Shown here: piece by piece, positions 1-5,280 of the stretch
Position numbering within the stretch: position 1 is the stretch's first letter
Layout of the letters: every line of letters starts with the position of its first letter
Assembly: GCA_024638545.1 (NCBI GenBank)
Contig: JAHEKD010000182.1
Span: forward strand, 1 to 5,797
Origin: Gammaproteobacteria bacterium
Lineage (GTDB): Bacteria; Pseudomonadota; Gammaproteobacteria; Arenicellales; JAHEKD01
Direction of reading: 5' to 3'
DNA length: 5,797 bases
Translations under genes and position numbers: made by a program
Notes under the pieces: generated by a model
Database searches by the model: none
Seen by the model: only the letters and a program-made list of their open reading frames with translations
Told to the model about the DNA's origin: nothing

Positions 1-17
1 AGTCGATGTAATTTGGT

Positions 18-45
18 TTGATTCAATGCGGGCTAGTTTTATGAA
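18..45 (+). promoter_or_regulatory. Candidate sigma-70-type promoter for the 92-residue small protein
   Basis: TTGATT at 18-23 (4 of 6 matches to the -35 consensus) is followed after 16 bases by TATGAA at 40-45 (4 of 6 to the -10 consensus). Transcription would start near 52, giving a leader of about 50 bases before the ATG at 101. Both boxes are mediocre and the region is AT-rich, so chance matches are easy. The 11-mer TTTATGAAAAT overlapping this -10 box recurs at 483-493 upstream of the next gene. Confidence 0.3.
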
Positions 46-100
46 AATAAAAGAATACACAATTAATAACGAAAACTAAAAACGAGCAAAGGGGGCGACA

Positions 101-379
101 ATGCATACTGAAAATGCACCTCGACCGACAGATAATCCGGCAGTTGCCGGCAAACCGTCAGCCAGTGATAACAGCCATGACAGCCGCAGGCTTGCTTCAA
201 GTCTCATTACGGCCTTCAAGCCGTTTGTCAGCGCCAGATTATCAAAACCCCAAGATCAACAGACTCAAGATCAACAGACCCGAAAGGACGCCACTGCACC
301 CAACGTCATGCCCCTGTTCATGGCGGCACTGCTCTGTTGTGCTGCTCTGAACAGCGTGCTTGCCGGGAAGAAACCGTGA
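101..379 (+). CDS. Small hypothetical protein with a C-terminal hydrophobic segment
   Basis: This 92-residue product matches no family I recognise. Residues 1-30 are polar and rich in Pro, Ser, Asn and Asp. Residues 31-50 are mildly basic. A perfectly duplicated pentapeptide, QDQQT, occupies 51-60. Residues about 69-88 form one hydrophobic stretch rich in Leu, Ala and Cys, followed by a short basic GKKP tail. That layout suggests a tail-anchored inner-membrane protein with a cytoplasmic N-terminus (inference). I chose the ATG at 101 because a purine-rich AAAGGGGG at 88-95 lies at proper ribosome-binding distance. A competing frame from 114 has no such site. No conserved motif is visible and the gene stands alone, so it could be a spurious frame; existence is moderately supported and function unknown. 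Confidence 0.45.
   Translation: MHTENAPRPTDNPAVAGKPSASDNSHDSRRLASSLITAFKPFVSARLSKPQDQQTQDQQTRKDATAPNVMPLFMAALLCCAALNSVLAGKKP
251..280 (+). repeat. 15-base tandem duplication inside the small protein gene
   Basis: CAAGATCAACAGACT (251-265) is followed directly by CAAGATCAACAGACC (266-280), 14 of 15 bases identical and in phase with the reading frame. It encodes QDQQT twice (residues 51-60). The in-frame unit is compatible with slipped-strand duplication in a flexible linker. Confidence 0.9.
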
Positions 380-452
380 TTCCACGCGTAAAATCATTAT
401 CTGTCGGTCATAAACGAATCCTGATTTAATTTAGACATTTAGAGTGAATTTA

Positions 453-468
453 ATTGACTAAAGTCAAT
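453..468. promoter_or_regulatory. Palindrome of FNR/CRP-superfamily form (TTGA-N6-TCAA)
   Basis: The 16-base inverted repeat ATTGACTAAAGTCAAT is perfect except for the two central bases. Its half-sites TTGA and TCAA, six bases apart, are the spacing recognised by FNR/FixK/DNR-type regulators (known family property). The FNR consensus prefers TTGAT-N4-ATCAA, so the inner C/G pair departs from it. TATGAA boxes at 485-490 and 493-498 would put the start of transcription near 497-505, placing the palindrome centre about 36 to 45 bases upstream, roughly an activator position. TTGACT here is also a 5-of-6 -35 match, with TACGAT at 475-480 as a poorly spaced -10. Regulator identity is inference. Confidence 0.4.
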
Positions 469-552
469 GTTCATTACGATGATTTATGAAAATATGAACA
501 AATAAGATTAATGAAATTTATATTTTATCTGAAACAATTATTATTTTAATTT

Positions 553-560
553 AAGGAGGT
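553..560 (+). promoter_or_regulatory. Consensus ribosome binding site AAGGAGGT
   Basis: AAGGAGGT is an eight-base match to the anti-Shine-Dalgarno sequence, five bases before the ATG at 566. It sits at the end of a very AT-rich, probably unstructured leader. It is the strongest translation signal in the window and fixes the start of the following gene; efficient translation is implied. Confidence 0.85.
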
Positions 561-565
561 TTAAC

Positions 566-973
566 ATGTCTTTTAGTTCTTATCTGGTGGGTAGTTTTGA
601 AAAGCGCCTTGGCGTTCTCACCCAATTTCAGATCATCAACCCGACCACGCAATTGCTGGAAATTCACGCTATCTTTCTTAACGATAGCGGGGTCGTGGAA
701 GGCTGTGTCAGGGTTGAGCTTGGTCCAAATGCCCTATGGGAAACAGATACGGGCAAACTGGCCGACAAGCTGAAGACTGACTACGGTGTCGCAAAGTTTT
801 TTTCCCTGCGCGATGGTGAGATTAAGCCGGGCATTGTCGGCGTTCAAAGGCGACTCGCGGCAGGTCCAGGTCATCCAGTTGATTATGCCGCGTTTGCTGA
901 GAGCAATCTGGCGGCCGTTCCGGAAGATATCTCGCGTGATGACTATAACTATATAGGGCCCATGTGCCCGTAG
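566..973 (+). CDS. Hypothetical 135-residue soluble protein, probably beta-rich
   Basis: I do not recognise this protein. It has no signal peptide or membrane segment and should be cytoplasmic. Residues about 16-60 alternate hydrophobic and polar residues as in beta strands, with an INP turn (24-26), an LNDSGVVEGC turn (38-47) and an LGPNALWETD segment (52-61). A second strand-like block with GIVGVQRRL lies near 89-97. The C-terminus (about 100-135) is acidic and looks less ordered, ending in YIGPMCP. The pattern is reminiscent of small beta-sandwich proteins such as the Anabaena sensory rhodopsin transducer group, but I cannot show homology. The start is secured by a consensus Shine-Dalgarno site. 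It lies 106 bases before the PHA depolymerase-like gene on the same strand, with a separate promoter candidate between them, so co-transcription is possible but not required. Coding status is well supported; function unknown. Confidence 0.8.
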   Translation: MSFSSYLVGSFEKRLGVLTQFQIINPTTQLLEIHAIFLNDSGVVEGCVRVELGPNALWETDTGKLADKLKTDYGVAKFFSLRDGEIKPGIVGVQRRLAAGPGHPVDYAAFAESNLAAVPEDISRDDYNYIGPMCP

Positions 974-1035
974 GCAGGTTTGTCAAACTTAAGTAAATAA
1001 TAAGTCAACAGGCACTCTGCGGATGTGGTTTCAGG

Positions 1036-1044
1036 TGCTATGAT
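1036..1044 (+). promoter_or_regulatory. Extended -10 promoter candidate for the PHA depolymerase-like gene
   Basis: TGCTATGAT combines the TGN extension (1036-1038) with TATGAT (1039-1044), a 5-of-6 match to the -10 consensus. No good -35 lies at 1016-1021, but extended -10 promoters tolerate that. The predicted start near 1051 leaves a leader of roughly 29 bases to the ATG at 1080. Confidence 0.45.
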
Positions 1045-1079
1045 TCTGTTCCTAAACAATAAACGGGACTAATCGCATT

Positions 1080-2129
1080 ATGACTATCAAATGGGTCCGT
1101 TCGCTGGTGATGGCGTTAGGTGTTGCTTTGGGGGCTGCAAGTACAGCTGCGCCGCTCTTGTCCTCTTTTAATATCGATGAGGGCAGCCTCTCTGTCTCCG
1201 GGGTTTCCTCCGGAGGCTATTTGGCACAACAATTCCATGTTGCATATTCGGCAAGCGTGATGGGTGCGGCGATCATCGCGGCGGGCCCCTATTTTTGTGC
1301 CGGCACAGGCTATCCGTGGAACCTGTGGCGGGTGCTTAACCGCTGTATGGATGCAGACGATTTTGTTCCGTTTGGTGGTCCACCGGCTGTAAGTGACAGC
1401 ATCAAGTCGACTCTGGAAGAAGCCGAAAGTGGCCGCATCGATGCGCCGGCCAATTTGCAAAATGACAAGGTGTATCTGTTTTCAGGCACCCGTGATGAGA
1501 CCGTACCACAGGCCGTGATGAATACCCTCAGTGACTACTATCATGAATTTGTAAATACCGATAACATAAACTATGTCAATGATATCGCCGCCGGTCACGG
1601 CATGATTACTGAAGATGCGGGTAATATGGCATGCGAAATCACTGCAACACCTTTTATCAATGACTGTGATTACGATAGTGCAGGCGAGTTATTAAAACAT
1701 ATCTACGGCGACGTATTGCTACCGCCCGGCGACTGGGAAAATGAAGCGTTGATGGAATTTGACCAGGTTGAATTCACCACGGATATTGAGTCGGCCAGTC
1801 TTAACGACACTGGCTATGTTTTTGTGCCCGAGCGCTGCCGTGCCGGCCAGCCATGCCGCCTGCACGTCGCCTTCCATGGATGCCGTCAACACGTGAGCGC
1901 GATCGGCGATACCTTTTACAAGCAAGCGGGTTATAACGAGTGGGCGCAGGCCAACGATATAATAGTGCTTTACCCGCAGGCGGCGCCCAGGGGATCTGCG
2001 TTTTTTCCCTGGCCCAACCCGCGTGGCTGTTGGGACTGGTGGGGGTATACCGGCACTGATTTCTATCGTCAGGGCGGCGTGCAGCTGTCTGCCGTCAAGG
2101 CAATGATTGATCGACTCATGGGAGGCTGA
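1080..2129 (+). CDS. Secreted PHA depolymerase-type esterase, type 2 catalytic domain, no binding domain
   Basis: This 349-residue alpha/beta-hydrolase probably cleaves ester bonds of short-chain polyhydroxyalkanoate, its oligomers, or a related polyester. A signal peptide is clear: K4 and R7, a hydrophobic core at about 8-20, and cleavage after A23 or A24. The lipase box is G41-V-S43-S-G45. The charge relay continues with D139 (GTRDE) and H173 (AGHGM), and the oxyanion histidine is H266 in FHGC. Ser-Asp-His before the oxyanion His is the type 2 extracellular PHA depolymerase order; type 1 has that His first. A Trp-rich NPRGCWDWWGY block (313-323) is also characteristic. Eight Cys in the mature part suggest disulfides and an export destination. 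It stops soon after the catalytic domain, without the linker and substrate-binding domain usual in enzymes attacking crystalline polymer. A periplasmic or oligomer-directed role, or a feruloyl-esterase-like activity, is therefore possible. The ATG at 1080 is preferred because the next Met (1110) would break the signal peptide; its ribosome binding site is weak. Confidence 0.88.
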   Translation: MTIKWVRSLVMALGVALGAASTAAPLLSSFNIDEGSLSVSGVSSGGYLAQQFHVAYSASVMGAAIIAAGPYFCAGTGYPWNLWRVLNRCMDADDFVPFGGPPAVSDSIKSTLEEAESGRIDAPANLQNDKVYLFSGTRDETVPQAVMNTLSDYYHEFVNTDNINYVNDIAAGHGMITEDAGNMACEITATPFINDCDYDSAGELLKHIYGDVLLPPGDWENEALMEFDQVEFTTDIESASLNDTGYVFVPERCRAGQPCRLHVAFHGCRQHVSAIGDTFYKQAGYNEWAQANDIIVLYPQAAPRGSAFFPWPNPRGCWDWWGYTGTDFYRQGGVQLSAVKAMIDRLMGG

Positions 2130-2223
2130 TTCGTATGCCGTTTACCATGCCCGCCAGTAATAACAAGCAGTTAAACCAGCCCGCATTTCTCACCACCCTA
2201 CTACTGCGACGGTCCCTTGCCGC

Positions 2224-2239
2224 GCCCTGTGGGCATTTT
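2224..2239 (+). terminator. Weak hairpin plus T-tract, possible terminator of the depolymerase gene
   Basis: GCCC (2224-2227), a TGT loop, then GGGC (2231-2234) are followed by ATTTT. The stem is only four GC pairs and the T-tract is short, so it is a marginal Rho-independent terminator about 95 bases after the stop codon. No better candidate is visible in the gap. Confidence 0.22.
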
Positions 2240-2286
2240 ACTCGGTCAGGGTCCTCGACATAGCGTCAACGATGCCTGCGGGCCCT

Positions 2287-2321
2287 TGTGCCGGCACATA
2301 TGGTGATAACATAATGCCGGC
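2287..2321. repeat. Overlapping GCCGGC inverted repeats
   Basis: TGTGCCGGCACA at 2287-2298 is a perfect 12-base palindrome. Its GCCGGCA (2290-2296) also pairs with TGCCGGC at 2315-2321 across an 18-base loop. Two alternative structures are therefore possible in the convergent gap. No T-tract adjoins either, so this is not an ordinary intrinsic terminator. Confidence 0.6.
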
Positions 2322-2485
2322 CTTTGGTCGTAAAACCCATACAGGCCGCATCCTTTAACCGTCTCGCTACGAAGTCCGGTGAGAAATGCGGGCCAGTAAG
2401 GCGCTCTGCAATCAAGACCGGTATTAACCATTGAATATACTGGCATAATCCGTGTAATCCTGACAAAGCGGCATAATGGATTCCA

Positions 2486-2953
2486 TCAGGATTCAGGGTT
2501 TCCATGAACTACCAGTGAAATATTTTTATATCGATTGTCTGTTGTGACCTCCTTCCCTAACCAGCTTGGAGGCTCAAAGCAGTTTGCTTCATCTTCATCG
2601 TGAAACTCAATTTCGCACATTATCAAAGGTGCTAAATTGCCTTCAAAGAAATCAATTTCGACCATCAGGCCATTTTCAAGATACATTGATACGCGTTTTT
2701 TTTCGAGCGGTCTTCCCCTGACAAGCGACCACAACTTGTCGTACCGGGCTTTATCTATTGATATTTCCCGTTCAACGCGCACCAGCCCCTCTCCGGTTTT
2801 GACCGTCATCAGATACTGGTTATCAATTTGCCGAAGTCTGACCTCCAGAGAATCATCCGGCGAAGTCAGGTATCCCTGTTGAATTCTTTGGGTATTTGAT
2901 ATATTCAAATCCGGTAATTCTTTGATTAAAAATTTTCGTTCAATTTCAGTCAT
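2486..2953 (-). CDS. CYTH-domain triphosphate tunnel metalloenzyme (probable tripolyphosphatase)
   Basis: This 155-residue protein is one complete CYTH domain. It carries the N-terminal ExExK signature as E3-I-E5-R-K7. It also has the tunnel-lining basic residues expected of the fold (R39 and R41 in VRLR, K52 in TVKTG, K85/K86/R87) and the acidic metal ligands (E61/E63, E99/D101, E114/E116). The C-terminal block is TTDNRYKNISL. From memory it closely resembles NeuTTM of Nitrosomonas europaea, including the MTEIERKFL start, the QGYLT segment and the ending EVT-D-RYKN. NeuTTM is a metal-dependent hydrolase preferring inorganic tripolyphosphate. I therefore infer a cytoplasmic tripolyphosphatase; adenylate cyclase or thiamine-triphosphatase activity is less likely but in the superfamily's range. 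It is the last gene of the leftward operon, 14 bases after the ParA-type gene, with only a weak GCGGG ribosome site. All hallmark residues are present, so it should be active, unlike the degenerate CYTH part of the first gene. Confidence 0.92.
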   Translation of the reverse strand: MTEIERKFLIKELPDLNISNTQRIQQGYLTSPDDSLEVRLRQIDNQYLMTVKTGEGLVRVEREISIDKARYDKLWSLVRGRPLEKKRVSMYLENGLMVEIDFFEGNLAPLIMCEIEFHDEDEANCFEPPSWLGKEVTTDNRYKNISLVVHGNPES

Positions 2954-2967
2954 GGCCCGCTTTTATG

Positions 2968-3708
2968 CTAAAGGGTTTCCTTAAGCTCACTCCAAAGTTT
3001 GTTGTAAGCCTGTGCAGGTGGACTATTTCGAGCGTAGGTCAATACCGGGGCCCGATGTATTCCCATTTTTTCAATACTCGCTGAGAATGGAATAACCGAA
3101 TCCAGAAATCCAAATTTGGAGTTGCGCATTCTGGCCATGGTTTGCTTATGCAATTTCTTCTTGCGCTGTACCATGGAAAAGAACGGGATTAATTTTGATT
3201 TTTTTAAATTATTTTCGTTGAAGAAATCGAGCAACTGAATGTAGGTTCGTTCGGAAAGAGTGGTTGGAATCACAGGAACAACAATCCGGTCAGCCACCTT
3301 AAACACATTTTCTGAGAGCCGGGATATATTTGGCGGGCAATCGAGCACGATGACATCATAATCGCTTTTAAGCATTTTCAAAACTTTCTTTAATCGGGAC
3401 CGGCTCCTTTTCATTCTCGAAAGAAAGATATCAAAGTCGCGGAAGGTCATGTTGGATGGGATTATATCAAGATTGTCATAATCGCTTTCCCGAATCGATT
3501 TTGTTAATCGGTCAACATCTTTAAAAAAAGACTGCTGCTTGAGTTTACGGGAAGGCTTTATCCTGAAGTAAAACCCGGATGCGCCTTGTGGATCAAGGTC
3601 ACATAACAGTGTTTGCAATCCTTTTTTTGCACATGCATACGCCAAGTTTACGGATGTCGCCGTTTTACCCACCCCCCCCTTATTGCTGTAGCAAGCAATA
3701 ATTTTCAT
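2968..3708 (-). CDS. ParA/MinD-family P-loop ATPase (orphan, probable cargo-positioning type)
   Basis: This 246-residue protein is a complete ParA-like deviant-Walker ATPase. The Walker A motif is K10-GGVG-K15-T16, with signature lysine K10. The A' motif is D37-L-D39-P-Q41, and Walker B is VIVLD123 followed by CPP. A C-terminal SPPAQAY segment (229-235) is typical of the family. Basic patches at 100-114 and 182-188 are candidates for the nonspecific DNA binding such ATPases use on the nucleoid. The size is that of short ParA proteins without an N-terminal helix-turn-helix. No ParB-like gene or parS-like cluster is visible, so plasmid or chromosome partitioning is not supported. Its partner is more likely the CHAD protein just upstream: the start codon overlaps that gene's stop as ATGA, implying translational coupling, and AAAGGAG lies seven bases ahead. 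I infer that it positions a polyphosphate- or granule-bound cargo. The Walker A codons contain a run of eight G. Confidence 0.93.
   Translation of the reverse strand: MKIIACYSNKGGVGKTATSVNLAYACAKKGLQTLLCDLDPQGASGFYFRIKPSRKLKQQSFFKDVDRLTKSIRESDYDNLDIIPSNMTFRDFDIFLSRMKRSRSRLKKVLKMLKSDYDVIVLDCPPNISRLSENVFKVADRIVVPVIPTTLSERTYIQLLDFFNENNLKKSKLIPFFSMVQRKKKLHKQTMARMRNSKFGFLDSVIPFSASIEKMGIHRAPVLTYARNSPPAQAYNKLWSELKETL
3672..3679 (-). repeat. Eight-base poly-G tract within the Walker A codons of the ParA-type gene
   Basis: On the coding strand eight consecutive G span the last base of the K10 codon through the first base of the V13 codon, using GGG twice for glycine. A one-base slip here would frameshift the protein after residue 10 to 13 and abolish the ATPase. 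Confidence 0.9.
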
Positions 3709-5237
3709 TCTGCAACTCCTTTGTTAAACAGTGTTTGAAATGATTTTTTTGTCTCGATACTATCGAAAGCCAGGAAATTCTGCATGACTTTGGCGCGTTC
3801 ATTGAGTTGCAGGCGGTTTAAAACGGTGATCAGACCACCAATGCTTGCGGTAAATTTCATATCGCTACGATCTGCAACATCCTTTGATTCTAATAAATTT
3901 AGTAACGATAGTTGCTGAACTGAAAAATCGTTAAACCGGCCCAGATTGTCCTGGAGTTTTTTGAGTGACTTGATTAATTTCTTAATTTCACCCGCGGTGA
4001 ATAGCGGCGCAAAGAATTCCATTAGGTAGCGCAGTTTTTTACACTCAATTCTCAGGTCATGCACGGTGGCATCCGGCGTATCGTCAGTGATACTTACTCC
4101 AATTCTACAGACTTTTCTGTAGCGTTTGTAGATTAACCGGCATGCATAACCGAGCGCATGACTGTCGGCTCCTTGCCCTGGTTTAATGGCGACAGGTTGC
4201 CCAAACAGTCGTTCCAGCTCCTGTATGGATTCTTTGTATTCATCACTCCTGAAGTAACGCGCGACTTTTTTCTGCTCCCTGGTTCGATCACTGTTGACAA
4301 TATTAAACATGACGTGCAGTCCATCATGCAGTGACGCAGGAAGCATGGAAAAATTCGCCTCACGATCAAGCAAATAAACATCGAGATCTCTGAGGCGATT
4401 GGTTTTTTTCATGATCGTTGAGAATGCTTTTTTTAGTTTATCAGTATCGGACTTAGTATAAACGCCTTTAAACAGGCTTAATACCGATCTGACTTTTCGC
4501 AGCGACACCCGGTAATCATGAATGAATTCTGTGTCGAGATCTGCAATTGCGCCAGGCTCGTTTTGTCTTGCCACATACATAAACGCACGAATAATGGAAT
4601 TCGCAGCATGAATTGCCCGATCGTCCGGCATTATAGAAATAGCAGGTTTTGCATGATAAACGCTTGCGGTTACTCCAAGCATGCCATATAGCCTTGCGAT
4701 ATCTGTTTCTGCCGCCAGATTTTCATCATTAATAGTCTCCAGAAGTTTGCCGCAGCTGCTTTCATAACCACGCAATGGTTGAACTATTCCAACAGTTTTT
4801 TTCCCTTGATCTTTAACGAACGTATACACATAGACTCGCACATGCGTTTTTTTATTGGCATCCAGAAGCGATAGTTGCGCAACCTGAAGCTGAAATTTTG
4901 CAATTGGAATCATTGCCCGCAAGGTTGAAATATCCCGTAACCTGGATTTGACCTGCTGATCCGGTAATTCATGCGTAAACTGCCAGTTAATCGGGCAGGA
5001 CTGTGTCATCGAGACGCCGGAAGCGGCGTCGAATAATAGGATACTTTTGCGCTGCTTTAATAGCATGCGATCTGATTGTCGCAAATCAGCATCGAATGTA
5101 TCCATTAATGCGGCTTTAGCGGGTTTACTTGTTTTAAATACAATCTCAAACTCGCTCGGAATACTGTCTTGCAGGCGGTTATACACGCTGGCCAAATCAT
5201 GGCTGAATTCAAGTATTCTGGAAAATTTTATTTTCAT
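3705..5237 (-). CDS. CHAD-domain protein with degenerate CYTH-like N-terminus (polyphosphate-binding candidate)
   Basis: This 510-residue cytoplasmic protein leads the leftward operon. Residues about 25-195 look like a decayed CYTH domain. They keep an MDTFD-like turn at 45-49 with L52 and R63/K64 following, plus strand-like stretches. The ExExK signature is reduced to E29-F-E31-I-V33, so this part is probably not catalytic. Residues about 205-500 form an alpha-helical CHAD domain with its two repeated halves. The first has H240, R243, R247 and R250 with the RDLD segment at 283-286. The second has H393, R396, K400, K401 and R403, followed by LQDNLGRFND at 428-437. These conserved His, Arg and Lys residues line the basic surface by which CHAD domains bind inorganic polyphosphate; in Ralstonia eutropha CHAD proteins also associate with PHA granules (family knowledge). 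The overall layout resembles CYTH-CHAD fusions. I infer an adaptor linking polyphosphate or granules to the ParA-type ATPase encoded next. No good ribosome site precedes the ATG; an in-frame TAA eight codons upstream limits extension. Confidence 0.9.
   Translation of the reverse strand: MKIKFSRILEFSHDLASVYNRLQDSIPSEFEIVFKTSKPAKAALMDTFDADLRQSDRMLLKQRKSILLFDAASGVSMTQSCPINWQFTHELPDQQVKSRLRDISTLRAMIPIAKFQLQVAQLSLLDANKKTHVRVYVYTFVKDQGKKTVGIVQPLRGYESSCGKLLETINDENLAAETDIARLYGMLGVTASVYHAKPAISIMPDDRAIHAANSIIRAFMYVARQNEPGAIADLDTEFIHDYRVSLRKVRSVLSLFKGVYTKSDTDKLKKAFSTIMKKTNRLRDLDVYLLDREANFSMLPASLHDGLHVMFNIVNSDRTREQKKVARYFRSDEYKESIQELERLFGQPVAIKPGQGADSHALGYACRLIYKRYRKVCRIGVSITDDTPDATVHDLRIECKKLRYLMEFFAPLFTAGEIKKLIKSLKKLQDNLGRFNDFSVQQLSLLNLLESKDVADRSDMKFTASIGGLITVLNRLQLNERAKVMQNFLAFDSIETKKSFQTLFNKGVAE
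3716..3722 (-). promoter_or_regulatory. Ribosome binding site of the ParA-type gene, inside the CHAD gene
   Basis: AAAGGAG on the minus strand, seven bases before the ATG at 3708-3706, lies within the last codons of the CHAD gene. With the ATGA stop/start overlap it indicates independent but coupled initiation, and it supports this start. Confidence 0.8.
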
Positions 5238-5267
5238 TTGTTCAGTATCAATAAAATATTAAGTTTA

Positions 5268-5276
5268 TTTATATCA
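5268..5276 (-). promoter_or_regulatory. Extended -10 promoter candidate for the CHAD-ParA-CYTH operon
   Basis: On the minus strand TGATATAAA combines a TGN extension with TATAAA, a 5-of-6 match to the -10 consensus. No good -35 is seen at 5291-5296. Predicted initiation near 5261 gives a leader of about 24 bases, AT-rich and lacking a Shine-Dalgarno match, before the ATG at 5237. Confidence 0.45.
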
Positions 5277-5280
5277 ACGC

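Larger units (their letters stand above)
2130..2485. other. Convergent intergenic region without a convincing gene
   Basis: This gap lies between the ends of the rightward depolymerase gene and the leftward CYTH gene. Short frames exist on both strands: a 42-codon frame at 2135-2263 (+), and frames at 2246-2446 and 2266-2505 (-). Their products look like low-complexity or random sequence, with no recognisable motif. Only the first has a plausible ribosome binding site. The region is comparatively GC-rich with several inverted repeats. It may hold terminators or decayed coding sequence, but I cannot identify a parent gene. Confidence 0.6.

Noticed and set aside
1..7. AGTCGAT at the left edge also found at 5704-5710, possible flanking direct repeat of a mobile element
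   Set aside because: Only seven bases, neither copy adjoins an inverted repeat or transposase, and such matches are expected by chance.
974..996. GTTTG-T-CAAAC hairpin after the 135-residue gene as a terminator
   Set aside because: The loop is one base, the stem is AT-rich and no T-tract follows.
2266..2505. 79-codon frame on the minus strand after the CYTH gene
   Set aside because: It overlaps the CYTH gene by 20 bases, has no ribosome binding site, and its product shows no motif. The 2246-2446 frame is rejected on the same grounds of no motif and no translation signal.
2968..3708. Plasmid or chromosome partition (parA) assignment
   Set aside because: No ParB gene, parS-like repeats or replication gene are present; the operon partners are CHAD and CYTH proteins instead.
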